Positions 8,272 to 15,304 are shown, counted from the first letter of the stretch. The stretch: 22,166 bases of DNA from an uncultured Collinsella sp. (GCA_902478945.1 CABSMX010000027.1:1-22166), one strand, 5' to 3'. Program-made: numbers and translations. The notes: generated by a model not told the origin, from the sequence alone.

Positions 8272-9243
8272 ATGAAGCTTTCTAAGATTGCGGCCCTGTT
8301 TATGGTACCGGTGCTGGCCTTGTGTCTTGTGGCGTGTTCGGCACCTGGTGGCAATGCGAGCGAATCTGCGAGCTCCGATCCTAAGATCGCAGAACTCACT
8401 GCGCAGAAGCCGGCCAATGCCGACGAGGCCGCCGAGCTGTATGCGAAGCTCATGCAGAAGGAGAACGAGATCTTTTCGAGTGATAACGCGCTGTGGGAAA
8501 AGGTATTCAATGCGGCAAATAAAGACTCGGCAATGATTGAGGATGGCAGCAATTACGGCGATTTTCTGCTCAAGACCATCGACGGCGCCAAGGATGAGTT
8601 CACGGCGGATGAGCTTAAGACACTCAAGGCCGGTGCGCAGCAGATCAAGGAGATCGAGGACAAGCTCGAGAGCCTGGAGAAGGAGTTCCCCGGCTGTGGA
8701 AGCACGCCGAGTGCAGGCGAGAGCGTCGACGCTTCGACCGCTGGCATGACGGCTGGTGCCAATGCTTCGAGCGAGGCGACGAAGTTCCCCAGCTTTACGG
8801 GCAAGGACCTGGATGGCAACGACGTGAACAGCGACGAGCTGTTCTCTAAGAACAAGGTCACCGTCATGAACTTCTGGTTCACTACTTGCAAGCCGTGCGT
8901 GGGCGAGCTGGGCGATCTTGAGAATTTGAATAAGGAGCTCGCCGAGAAGGGCGGCCAGGTCGTGGGCGTCAATTCCTTTACGCTCGATGGCAACAAGGGC
9001 GAGATTGCAGATGCCAAGGACGTGCTGAGCAAGAAGGGCGTGACATATAAGAACATCTGGTTCAAGTCGGATAGCGAGGCCGGTAAGTTTACGTCAAATT
9101 TGTTCTCGTTCCCGACAACGTATGTCATCGATCAGAATGGCAACATCGTAGGGGATCCAATCGTGGGAGCCATCAGCTCCGCCGAGCAGCGCGCAGCACT
9201 CAACAAACTTATCGACCAGGCGATTGCGAATAGCGAGCAGTAG
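8272..9243 (+). CDS. TlpA-family thioredoxin-like lipoprotein
   Basis: The protein has 323 residues. It starts at 8272, seven bases after GGAGG at 8260-8264; the ATG at 8266 is too close to that site. A lipoprotein signal ends in the lipobox LVAC, with Cys22 as the lipidated residue. Residues of about 40-140 are a charged helical region unique to this protein, followed by a Ser/Ala/Gly linker. The thioredoxin fold occupies about 170-315, with the active site CKPC at 206-209 (NFWFTTCKPCVGEL), a TlpA/ResA-type CxPC, and the cis-Pro at 281 (SFPTTYVIDQNG). It should act on the outer face as a thiol-disulfide reductase. It is the third gene of the redox operon, 29 bases after the 4Fe-4S gene, and is followed by an intrinsic terminator. 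Its substrates are unknown. Confidence 0.93.
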   Translation: MKLSKIAALFMVPVLALCLVACSAPGGNASESASSDPKIAELTAQKPANADEAAELYAKLMQKENEIFSSDNALWEKVFNAANKDSAMIEDGSNYGDFLLKTIDGAKDEFTADELKTLKAGAQQIKEIEDKLESLEKEFPGCGSTPSAGESVDASTAGMTAGANASSEATKFPSFTGKDLDGNDVNSDELFSKNKVTVMNFWFTTCKPCVGELGDLENLNKELAEKGGQVVGVNSFTLDGNKGEIADAKDVLSKKGVTYKNIWFKSDSEAGKFTSNLFSFPTTYVIDQNGNIVGDPIVGAISSAEQRAALNKLIDQAIANSEQ

Positions 9244-9322
9244 AAAACGAGTAAAGCATGGCGAGGATCGTGCGCCGCTGTGCGAAGTAGTCCGCTACCT
9301 TTCAAGATAAGCTCCACCATAT

Positions 9323-9350
9323 AGAGGTCCCGCTCGGGACCTCTTCTTTT
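9323..9350 (+). terminator. intrinsic terminator of the redox operon
   Basis: A perfect stem GAGGTCCC (9324-9331) and GGGACCTC (9336-9343) with loop GCTC, extendable by one A-T pair, is followed at once by TTCTTTT. It lies 80 bases after the thioredoxin gene and is the cleanest terminator in the window. Confidence 0.88.
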
Positions 9351-9496
9351 GGGCGCCGTCCCGTTCGTTTTTTGGCGCGGTTCGTTACATTCCTCACTGG
9401 TGTCGGTGAAAAATGGGGATAGAGTAGGACAAACGCGTCGAATACGAACGGCGGGGGAGAGCGGGCAGGGTGCCTGCGCAGGAGAGGTTGCCGTCC

Positions 9497-12400
9497 ATGC
9501 TGGAGCTCAAAGGAATTTGCAAAAGGTACGTTACGCAGTCGTTTACGCAGGTGGCGCTCGACAGCGTAAGCCTAGCTTTTCGCGATAACGAGTTCGTGGC
9601 CATTCTGGGTCCCTCGGGTTCGGGTAAGACCACGATGCTCAACGTTATCGGTGGGCTCGATCATTTCGATTCCGGCGACCTGCTGATTGACGGCATCTCG
9701 ACCAAGGACTTCCACGACCGCGATTGGGACGCCTATCGCAACAACCGCATCGGCTTTGTGTTCCAGAGCTATAACCTCATTCCGCATCAGACCATTTTGG
9801 AAAACGTGGAGCTGGCGCTCACGCTTACGGGCGTGGGGCATGCCGAGCGCCGCCAGCGTGCGCGCGAGGCGTTGGAGAAAGTCGGCCTGGGCGAGCACGT
9901 TAACAAGCGCCCGAGCCAGCTTTCGGGTGGACAGATGCAGCGCGTGGCCATTGCCCGCGCCCTGATCAACGATCCCGAGATCGTGCTGGCAGACGAGCCG
10001 ACCGGCGCCTTGGATTCTACAACGTCCGTGCAGGTCATGGACTTGCTCAAGGATGTTGCGCGCGACCGTCTGGTCATCATGGTCACGCACAATCCCGAGC
10101 TGGCGTACCAATACGCCACGCGCATCGTCAACCTGGCGGATGGTAAGATCACCGACGATTCCGATCCTTTCGATGTCGCTGACGCCACGCGCCGCGAGGC
10201 CAAGCCTACGCGCAAAACCTCGATGAGCTTTGTGACGGCGCTGGGGCTTTCTGCCCGAAACCTTATGACCAAAAAAGGCCGTACGGCCATGACGGCCTTT
10301 GCGGGCTCGATTGGCATTATCGGTATTGCGGCGATTCTGGCGCTGTCCAACGGCGTAAACGGCTACATCAAAAAGGTCGAGGAGGATACGCTCTCGAGTT
10401 ACCCGCTTACGATCTCCAAGCAGGACTACGACCTGTCGTCCATGATGGGTGGGCAGGGGGCTGCGGATGATGACTCGCCTGAAAACGTGGATTCGTCCGA
10501 CGATAGCGCCGGCGGCAAGGCTAAGGGAACCGATAAGATTCCTGTGGTCACGGCCGTAAAGGATATGTTTGCGAGTGTTAAGTCCAACGACATGACGAGC
10601 TTTAAGGCATGGCTCGATGCCGGTGGCGACGGCATCGATAAAGAGGTCAACGCCATTCAGTACGGCTACGGTGTATCGCCGGTTGTCTATCGTGCCGGCA
10701 AGGGCAATGAGAAGCCTGTCCGGCTGGTGCCCAACGCCATGACCGAGGCCATGAGCGGAGGCGCGAGCTCGGCGGCAACGGTGAGCATGGAATCCATGGG
10801 AACCTCGGTCTTTAACGAGATGATCGACGACCAGAGTCTGCTCGACAGCCAGTACGATGTCGTCGCCGGCCATTGGCCTACGTCTGCTAACGAAGCCGTA
10901 ATGGTGCTTTCGAGCCGCGGCACGGTGGGCGACTACACGCTCTATAGCATCGGTGCGCTGGATATCGATGAGCTCAACGATCTGGTTAACAGCGCCATGA
11001 CGGCCGACGGTAAGATCGAGACGCCCGAGACCGGCGCCGACTTTACCTACGACAATGCGCTGTCCACGACGTTTAAGGTGCTGTCGCCGGCCGATGCCTA
11101 TCGCAAAAACGAAGAGACCGGCATGTGGACCGACATGTCTGGCGATGCCGACTTTATGGCCGCCAAGGTTGCCGATGGTATTGACGTGCGCATTGTGGGC
11201 GTGGTGCGACCTAACGAGACAGCCAATGCGAGTGCGTTGTCTCCGGGCATTGCCTATACGCATGCACTGACTCGCCAGCTTATGGAGCGCGCCGCCGTTT
11301 CGCAGATTGTGCAAGAGCAGCTTGCGCATCCCGAGACGGATGTCTTTACGGGCAAGTCTTTCGATGAACTGCAGAGCGAGGCCAAGCAAGGCGTGGATCT
11401 GGGCAGCATGTTCAGTGTGGACGAGGCGGCGCTCAAGAGCGCGTTCTCGTTTGATGCGTCTGCACTCTCGGGTGCGGCCGGCGGTATGGACCTATCGGGT
11501 CTTGACTTGTCCGGGCTGGACATTGACCTTTCGGACGTTGGCAAGGATATCGACTTCAGTGACATCATGGCAAAAGCACCGGCCCCAGATTTCTCGGGCA
11601 TCTTTGACGGTCTGGAGCTCACACCCGAGCAAATGCAGCAGGTGGGAACGCTTGCCAACCAACTGTTTGAGGGCTTTTTGCGGTCTGATCAGTTTAGGGC
11701 GCTGTCACCCGAAGATCTTAAAGACGCGTCAAAGCTCGCTGCCGCATTCTCGACGTATCTTGAGAATGATGCCGCAGCCCAGCAATACCTGGCTCAGCTC
11801 AAGGCGCTCGGCGGCGATGCCCTGGCCGAGCGCCTGCAGCAGACGATGACCGACTATGTGCAAAAGCAGCTGGCTCCGTATCTGCAGCAGGCTATGGATC
11901 AGGTGATGAAGGCAATCAGCGAGCAGATAGCGTCGACGGTATCGTCCCAGCTCAAGGCGGGCGCGGCAGGGCTCATGGACCAGATGGCGACGCAGATGTC
12001 TTCGAGTTTTGCCAACCTGGCGAGCGCCATGCACGTGGATGCGAGTGCCTTTGCTCGTGCCATCCATTTCAACATGGACGCCGAGGACCTGAGTTCGCTC
12101 ATGATGAGCTATGCCAAGGCATCGAAGCTCACCTACGACAACAATCTGACCACGTTGGGCTATGCGGATGAGGCAGACCCCATCTCGGTTAAGATTTTCC
12201 CGCGCGACTTTGAGGCCAAGGAGCGCGTGCTCGATCACATCGATGCGTACAACAAGCAGGTCAAAGCCGCTGGCCACGATGAGCAGGCAATCTCGTACAC
12301 CGACTACATGGGCATCATCATGGGCTCGGTGACCGATATCGTGAACACCATCAGCTTGGTGCTCATTGCGTTTGTGAGCATTAGTCTAGTGGTGAGTTCC

Positions 12401-12751
12401 ATCATGATCGGCATCATCACCTACATCAGCGTGCTGGAACGCAAAAAGGAGATTGGCATCCTGCGCGCGATCGGCGCGTCGAAGCGCAACGTGGCTAACG
12501 TATTCAATGCCGAGACCTTTATCGAGGGCCTCATCGCCGGCGTCTTTGCCATTGTCGTGGTAGTACTCGTGAGCTTCCCGGTCAATGCCTGGGCGCTTGC
12601 GGCCAAACAGGTCCCCAACCTGATGAGCCTGCCCGTGCAGGATGCGCTGGTGCTCATTGCGATTTCGGTGCTGCTGACGGTTGTCGCTGGCCTGCTGCCG
12701 GCCCGCAGCGCGTCCAGGAAGGATCCCGTGGAGGCCCTGCGCTCTGAATAA
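9497..12751 (+). CDS. ABC transporter ATPase fused to FtsX/MacB-type permease
   Basis: The protein has 1084 residues. The ATG at 9497 has GGAGAGG nine bases upstream; a GTG at 9470 is a less likely start. The ATPase domain covers residues 1 to about 230: Walker A GPSGSGKTT near 37, Q-loop VFQSYNLIP, signature LSGGQ near 142, Walker B IVLADEPTGALD near 163 and the H-loop His near 198 (VTHNPE), a LolD/MacB-type set. A membrane span follows at about 263-290, then a very large extracytoplasmic region of about 650 residues, then an FtsX permease unit with spans near 945-980, 1022-1045 and 1057-1078 (VLERKKEIGILRAIGASKR, then LLPARSASRKDPVEALR). Such proteins export or detoxify peptides or lipids or perform mechanical work on outer partners. 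The substrate is unknown. It is not in an operon with a separate permease. Confidence 0.93.
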   Translation: MLELKGICKRYVTQSFTQVALDSVSLAFRDNEFVAILGPSGSGKTTMLNVIGGLDHFDSGDLLIDGISTKDFHDRDWDAYRNNRIGFVFQSYNLIPHQTILENVELALTLTGVGHAERRQRAREALEKVGLGEHVNKRPSQLSGGQMQRVAIARALINDPEIVLADEPTGALDSTTSVQVMDLLKDVARDRLVIMVTHNPELAYQYATRIVNLADGKITDDSDPFDVADATRREAKPTRKTSMSFVTALGLSARNLMTKKGRTAMTAFAGSIGIIGIAAILALSNGVNGYIKKVEEDTLSSYPLTISKQDYDLSSMMGGQGAADDDSPENVDSSDDSAGGKAKGTDKIPVVTAVKDMFASVKSNDMTSFKAWLDAGGDGIDKEVNAIQYGYGVSPVVYRAGKGNEKPVRLVPNAMTEAMSGGASSAATVSMESMGTSVFNEMIDDQSLLDSQYDVVAGHWPTSANEAVMVLSSRGTVGDYTLYSIGALDIDELNDLVNSAMTADGKIETPETGADFTYDNALSTTFKVLSPADAYRKNEETGMWTDMSGDADFMAAKVADGIDVRIVGVVRPNETANASALSPGIAYTHALTRQLMERAAVSQIVQEQLAHPETDVFTGKSFDELQSEAKQGVDLGSMFSVDEAALKSAFSFDASALSGAAGGMDLSGLDLSGLDIDLSDVGKDIDFSDIMAKAPAPDFSGIFDGLELTPEQMQQVGTLANQLFEGFLRSDQFRALSPEDLKDASKLAAAFSTYLENDAAAQQYLAQLKALGGDALAERLQQTMTDYVQKQLAPYLQQAMDQVMKAISEQIASTVSSQLKAGAAGLMDQMATQMSSSFANLASAMHVDASAFARAIHFNMDAEDLSSLMMSYAKASKLTYDNNLTTLGYADEADPISVKIFPRDFEAKERVLDHIDAYNKQVKAAGHDEQAISYTDYMGIIMGSVTDIVNTISLVLIAFVSISLVVSSIMIGIITYISVLERKKEIGILRAIGASKRNVANVFNAETFIEGLIAGVFAIVVVVLVSFPVNAWALAAKQVPNLMSLPVQDALVLIAISVLLTVVAGLLPARSASRKDPVEALRSE

Positions 12752-12752
12752 T

Positions 12753-12778
12753 GTGACAAGGGACGGTCCCTTTGTCAC
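12753..12778. repeat. short hairpin GTGACA...TGTCAC between the ABC gene and dus
   Basis: The arms GTGACAAGGGAC (12753-12764) and GTCCCTTTGTCAC (12766-12778) pair over their length except for one bulged base, starting two bases after the ABC stop codon. It could end the ABC transcript, although there is no T-run after it. I believe similar GTGACA/GGGACGGTCCC palindromes recur in Coriobacteriia genomes; that is recollection and was not checked. Confidence 0.6.
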
Positions 12779-12803
12779 GTTCGTTGATATGAGAGAAGAG
12801 TAG

Positions 12804-13757
12804 ATGATCCTTTCGTTGGCCCCCATGGAGGGGATTACCGGGCATGTGTTCCGTCACGTGCATGCGGAGTGCTTCGGTGCGCTCGATTGCTATTACACGC
12901 CGTTTTTGCCGCCGCCGCGGGTGGGAAATCGCTTTGGCGGCAAGGCGTTTAAGGAGATCGATCCTGCCAATAACCAGGGGCTCAACGTGGTGCCTCAGCT
13001 GATGTCCAAGAACGCGGACGAGTTTGTGTGGGCGGCGCAGGTGCTCGCCGACATGGGCTATCGCGAGGTCAATCTCAACCTGGGTTGTCCTTCGGGAACG
13101 GTTGTCGCCAAGGGCAAAGGATCGGGCTTTTTGCGAAACTTGGACGAGCTCGAGGTGTTCTTGAGTGACGTGTGTGAGCGCTCTCCGCTGCCGGTATCGG
13201 TCAAGACCAGGTTGGGGTTGGAAAGTGATGACGAGTACGAGCGCGTGCTCGATTTGTATTGCCGCATGCCGCTGGCGGAGCTGATCGTGCATCCGCGCGT
13301 ACAAAAGGACCGCTATACGGGCACGCCGCGCAAGGAGTTTTATGGCGAGACGCTGGAGCGCGCGCCGTTTCCGGTCGCCTACAACGGCGATATTTTTGAT
13401 CTTGAGGATATGGATGCGCTGGTGGAGGCCTATCCCGGGACACGCCATGTGATGCTGGGGCGTGGCTTGCTTGCGAATCCCGCTCTGGCTCGCATGGTTA
13501 AGGGTGGCCCTGCTGCCACGGTAGCCGAGCTGCAGCGTTTCCACGACACGCTGTTTGCGGCCTATGCAGAAGAGATTGGCGGTAACGCGGTCTTTCGTAT
13601 GAAGGAGTGGTGGTTCTACGCCAAGTGCGCTTTCGCTGACCCCGCTACCGTTCACAAGCTCGTGCGTAAGACCAAAAAGGTCGACGAATACCGCGCCGCC
13701 GTCGAGCGGGTCTTTCGCGAGCAGCCACTCGCACCCATAGCTCGCTTCCGCGGCTAG
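12804..13757 (+). CDS. tRNA-dihydrouridine synthase family protein
   Basis: The protein has 317 residues and is an FMN-dependent enzyme that reduces uridines in the tRNA D-loop. It begins SLAPMEGITGHVFR, the FMN-binding start of the Dus TIM barrel. The catalytic Cys95 is in NLNLGCPSGTV, with the following KGKGSGFL. Lys134 (VSVKTRLG), His163 (LIVHPRVQ) and the phosphate-binding YNGDI and LGRGLLANP segments are all present. Length and motifs are normal for a compact, DusC-like member, but the subtype and target uridine cannot be told from sequence alone. The start at 12804 has only a weak purine-rich site (GAGAAGAG). It is followed five bases after its stop by the composite hairpin repeat. Confidence 0.92.
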   Translation: MILSLAPMEGITGHVFRHVHAECFGALDCYYTPFLPPPRVGNRFGGKAFKEIDPANNQGLNVVPQLMSKNADEFVWAAQVLADMGYREVNLNLGCPSGTVVAKGKGSGFLRNLDELEVFLSDVCERSPLPVSVKTRLGLESDDEYERVLDLYCRMPLAELIVHPRVQKDRYTGTPRKEFYGETLERAPFPVAYNGDIFDLEDMDALVEAYPGTRHVMLGRGLLANPALARMVKGGPAATVAELQRFHDTLFAAYAEEIGGNAVFRMKEWWFYAKCAFADPATVHKLVRKTKKVDEYRAAVERVFREQPLAPIARFRG

Positions 13758-13762
13758 TTAGA

Positions 13763-13810
13763 CATCGGGGACGTTCTTTAGCGACTAGTCATTTAAGAAC
13801 GTCCCCGATG
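13763..13810. repeat. hairpin repeat A, copy 1
   Basis: A perfect 16-bp stem (CATCGGGGACGTTCTT at 13763-13778 with its complement at 13795-13810) encloses a 16-base loop that itself contains the 8-bp palindrome GACTAGTC. It lies directly after the dus gene. The same element recurs near 21882 and as half copies near 14881-14941. Confidence 0.85.
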
Positions 13811-13817
13811 ACTACCC

Positions 13818-13884
13818 GCAAAAGCTGTACACCAGCATCCAAAGATGTCGAAAAATGTCGACTTTGGATGCTGGCGTATATGTT
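13818..13884. repeat. hairpin repeat B, copy 1
   Basis: A 13-bp perfect stem, CCAGCATCCAAAG (13832-13844) with its complement at 13862-13874, extended by TAC/GTA past one mismatch. The 17-base loop holds ATGTCGA twice. Read on the minus strand, the stem is followed by TGTACAGCTTTTG, so it could terminate the ribbon-helix-helix gene that ends 22 bases away. A near-identical copy is at 14948-15015, in both cases just after a repeat A arm. Confidence 0.85.
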
Positions 13885-13906
13885 TTGGTCGGCGGGGGAG
13901 TTGAGT

Positions 13907-14173
13907 CTAGGCAATCATTGCATCGAGCGTGATGAGCTCCCTGAGTCGCTCCGTGCGTGTTTGCCCATGGCGCTTTGCTTTTGCGTCAAAGGCTTCAAGG
14001 ACCGATTCGCCCACACGTGCCGATAAAACAACGCTTGGCTCATCGGAGATCGACGGCCTTCCCAGCTTGATGGTGCGACCCTTCGGCCACTCATCTTTTT
14101 CGTATGCCTCCGCGGTTTTCTCCAACTCTCCGGGGGCAAACCCCATCATCTTTTCGAGCTGCTTAGCGTCCAT
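13907..14173 (-). CDS. ribbon-helix-helix (CopG-like) DNA-binding protein, orphan antitoxin-like
   Basis: The protein has 88 residues. The start at 14173 (MDAKQLEKMMGF) has AGGAGG five bases upstream. The longer in-frame start at 14248 would lie upstream of the predicted transcription start, so it is rejected. The C-terminal 45 residues fit a ribbon-helix-helix fold: a beta strand SVVLSARV, helix GESVLEAFDAKAKRHG, then TRTERLRELITLDAMI. The N-terminal half is acidic and helical, with WPKGRTIKLGRPSISDEP as a linker. This arrangement is typical of antitoxins and small autorepressors. No toxin gene is adjacent on either side: downstream is a hairpin repeat and upstream about 880 bases without a convincing gene. 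The promoter overlaps small palindromes, consistent with self-regulation. The function beyond DNA binding is inferred. Confidence 0.75.
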   Translation of the reverse strand: MDAKQLEKMMGFAPGELEKTAEAYEKDEWPKGRTIKLGRPSISDEPSVVLSARVGESVLEAFDAKAKRHGQTRTERLRELITLDAMIA

Positions 14174-14227
14174 AGCGCCTCCTATCGATTGACATAATGT
14201 CGAGCGCTGGTTCTCGGAATCTCTTTT

Positions 14228-14256
14228 TGTATACAGTTTTGTAGACAAAAATACAA
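14228..14256 (-). promoter_or_regulatory. promoter and candidate operator of the ribbon-helix-helix gene
   Basis: On the minus strand, TTGTAT (14251-14256) and TATACA (14228-14233) are separated by exactly 17 bases, a good housekeeping-sigma promoter. Two near-palindromes, TGTATACA (14228-14235) and TGTAGACA (14240-14247), have centres 12 bases apart and overlap it. This is the usual geometry for a ribbon-helix-helix autorepressor. The predicted leader is about 50 bases long. Confidence 0.6.
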
Positions 14257-14446
14257 GCAGTTTATCAAGCTAATTAGCGTGTATTGACTAGTTTTTTCGA
14301 TAGGAAATGAGCATCGATGGCTTCGCTATTTCTTCGCTTTCCAGTCTGGAACATGAGCGCTCATTGAACCTGCAGAGGGGGCACTTTAACAAACTATCGA
14401 GATTCTGGCCAGGAGCTTTCACCGGTCTTCGGTGGTGAGAACAGCT

Positions 14447-14475
14447 CAATTCGCGACACAGTGTGTCGCGAATTG
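14447..14475. repeat. perfect 29-bp palindrome
   Basis: The 14-base arm CAATTCGCGACACA (14447-14460) is followed by one G and then the exact complement of the arm (14462-14475). There is no T-run after it. It could be a protein-binding site, a hairpin repeat, or the end of a mobile element. Confidence 0.7.
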
Positions 14476-14490
14476 GAGTAGTCGCTGAGT

Positions 14491-14517
14491 GTTCTTTAAC
14501 AACTAGTCATTCAAGAA
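14491..14517. repeat. degenerate repeat A relic
   Basis: The segment GTTCTTTAACAACTAGTCAT and what follows matches the inner part of repeat A (TTCTTAAACGACTAGTCATTTAAGAA in spaced form), with several changes and without the outer GGGGACG/CGTCCCC arms. Confidence 0.45.
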
Positions 14518-14571
14518 GAGAGCGTCTAAGTGCCGGAATTGCCATTTTGAGTCGTCCCTAACGACTATTCT

Positions 14572-14817
14572 GGAGGGCTGTGTGCAAAAAAGGGCAAATA
14601 TGAGTACTGTTGCCATTATGGTTGCATTTATTTTGTTCAAAAATGAGGTCCCTGATGAGATTTAATACCATTAGGCGTCTCTTTTATTGAACATATGGGG
14701 AGGAATAACGCCGTCTGCGGGCGCTTGGGGCGTTGAATGATCCCTGAAATGATTAAAATCGCTGTTACTAAACAAGTAGCAGTACTCATATTTGCCATTT
14801 TTTGAACACGGTCCTCT
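14572..14817. repeat. 246-bp region bounded by imperfect inverted repeats (MITE-like)
   Basis: Bases 14572-14613 and the reverse complement of 14776-14817 match at 35 of 42 positions by hand alignment; the best core is GGCAAATATGAGTACTG. The interior of about 160 bases contains a smaller stem AACGCC/GGCGTT (14707-14712 and 14729-14734). There is no transposase and I see no clear target duplication. It could be a non-autonomous element or a structured RNA. Confidence 0.5.
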
Positions 14818-14880
14818 AAGGAGACCTTTCCAGAGACGCCAGACAGCCTCAAACAACCATAATCCAAAGGCCATCTCAAA

Positions 14881-14941
14881 CGACTAGTCATTTAAGAACG
14901 TCCCCAATGACTACCTCTTTATAAGAACGTCCCTAATGACT
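14881..14941. repeat. tandem half copies of hairpin repeat A
   Basis: The right arm of repeat A, with its GACTAGTC loop, occurs as CATTTAAGAACGTCCCCAAT at 14889-14908 and again, changed, as TATAAGAACGTCCCTAATGA from 14920; each is followed by CTACCTCT. The period is about 31 bases. The left arm is missing, so neither copy can fold as the full copies do. Confidence 0.75.
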
Positions 14942-14947
14942 ACCTCT

Positions 14948-15015
14948 GCAAAAAACTGTACACCAGCATCCAAAGATGTAGAAAAATGTCGACTTTGGAT
15001 GCTGGCGTACATGTT
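14948..15015. repeat. hairpin repeat B, copy 2
   Basis: The 13-bp arms CCAGCATCCAAAG (14963-14975) and its complement (14993-15005) are identical to those of copy 1 at 13818-13884. The flanks are also conserved (GCAAAA...CTGTACAC before, CGTA.ATGTT after), with one change in the loop. On the minus strand the stem is followed by TGTACAGTTTTTTG, which would suit termination of the glutaredoxin-like gene ending at 15059. Confidence 0.85.
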
Positions 15016-15058
15016 CGGGCCGTATGGGGTGGGGCCTTGGACGGACGGGATGCGCGTG

Positions 15059-15304
15059 CTAGAGCAGGTTCTTCTGGACCCACGCGATGATGTCGCTCGA
15101 CTCGTAGAGTGGCTTGCCGTCGATGAATAGGCAGGGAACCTGGCGTTTTCCGCCGACGGCGATGAGTGTCTGTTCGGCATCGGAATCGGTCGAGATATTG
15201 CGCTCGGGGATGGTCGCGCCGTTATCGGCAAGGAAACGCTTGACCTTTAAGCAATACGGGCAGCCGGTCATAACGAATAGCGCGAGCTCGTGATCAGTAG
15301 CCAT
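15059..15304 (-). CDS. glutaredoxin-like protein (CPYC)
   Basis: The protein has 81 residues. The start at 15304 (MATDHELALF) has GGAG four bases upstream; an in-frame ATG 39 bases earlier lacks such a site. The active site CPYC is at residues 15-18 (MTGCPYCLKVKRFL), followed by the glutaredoxin cis-Pro region (RQVPCLFIDGKPLYES) and a C-terminal helix SSDIIAWVQKNLL. Length and motifs match class I glutaredoxins or NrdH-like redoxins, which reduce disulfides in the cytoplasm. It lies 51 bases after the XRE regulator gene on the same strand and may share its transcript. Repeat B copy 2 lies just downstream. Confidence 0.9.
   Translation of the reverse strand: MATDHELALFVMTGCPYCLKVKRFLADNGATIPERNISTDSDAEQTLIAVGGKRQVPCLFIDGKPLYESSDIIAWVQKNLL

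Larger units (their letters stand above)
14174..15058. other. gene-poor, repeat-rich interval
   Basis: These 885 bases hold the promoter of the ribbon-helix-helix gene, a perfect palindrome (14447-14475), a worn repeat A relic (14491-14517), a 246-bp stretch bounded by imperfect inverted repeats (14572-14817), tandem half copies of repeat A (14881-14941) and repeat B copy 2 (14948-15015). Between 14257 and 14446 I see nothing definite beyond a weak hairpin near 14420-14437. AT content is visibly higher than in the flanking genes. I find no convincing gene; the 53- to 84-codon frame on the minus strand at 14637-14891 has no homology I recognise and overlaps the inverted repeat. Confidence 0.7.

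Noticed and set aside
9572..11389. 605-codon open frame on the minus strand
   Set aside because: It lies entirely opposite the ABC gene, whose motifs are unmistakable. Its product is His/Arg-rich without domains, as expected of an antisense frame in high-GC coding DNA.
11488..11575. LSGLDLSGLDIDLSDV patch as pentapeptide or leucine-rich repeats
   Set aside because: It is too short (about 30 residues) and irregular to call a repeat domain; it is noted only as an oddity of the ABC insert.
12654..13655. 333-codon open frame on the minus strand
   Set aside because: It is antisense to the tRNA-dihydrouridine synthase gene and the end of the ABC gene, and has no recognisable domain.
14637..14891. 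84-codon minus-strand frame (53 codons from an inner ATG)
   Set aside because: It overlaps the inverted repeat at 14776-14817 and has no ribosome-binding site of note and no known family; it is most likely chance in an AT-rich repeat.
14881..15015. CRISPR-like array from the tandem half repeats
   Set aside because: There are only two unequal units, no spacers of fixed length, and no cas genes.
14911..15231. 106-codon minus-strand frame near repeat B copy 2
   Set aside because: It overlaps the glutaredoxin-like gene in another frame and the repeat itself; the Ser/Pro/Arg-rich product is typical of a shadow frame.
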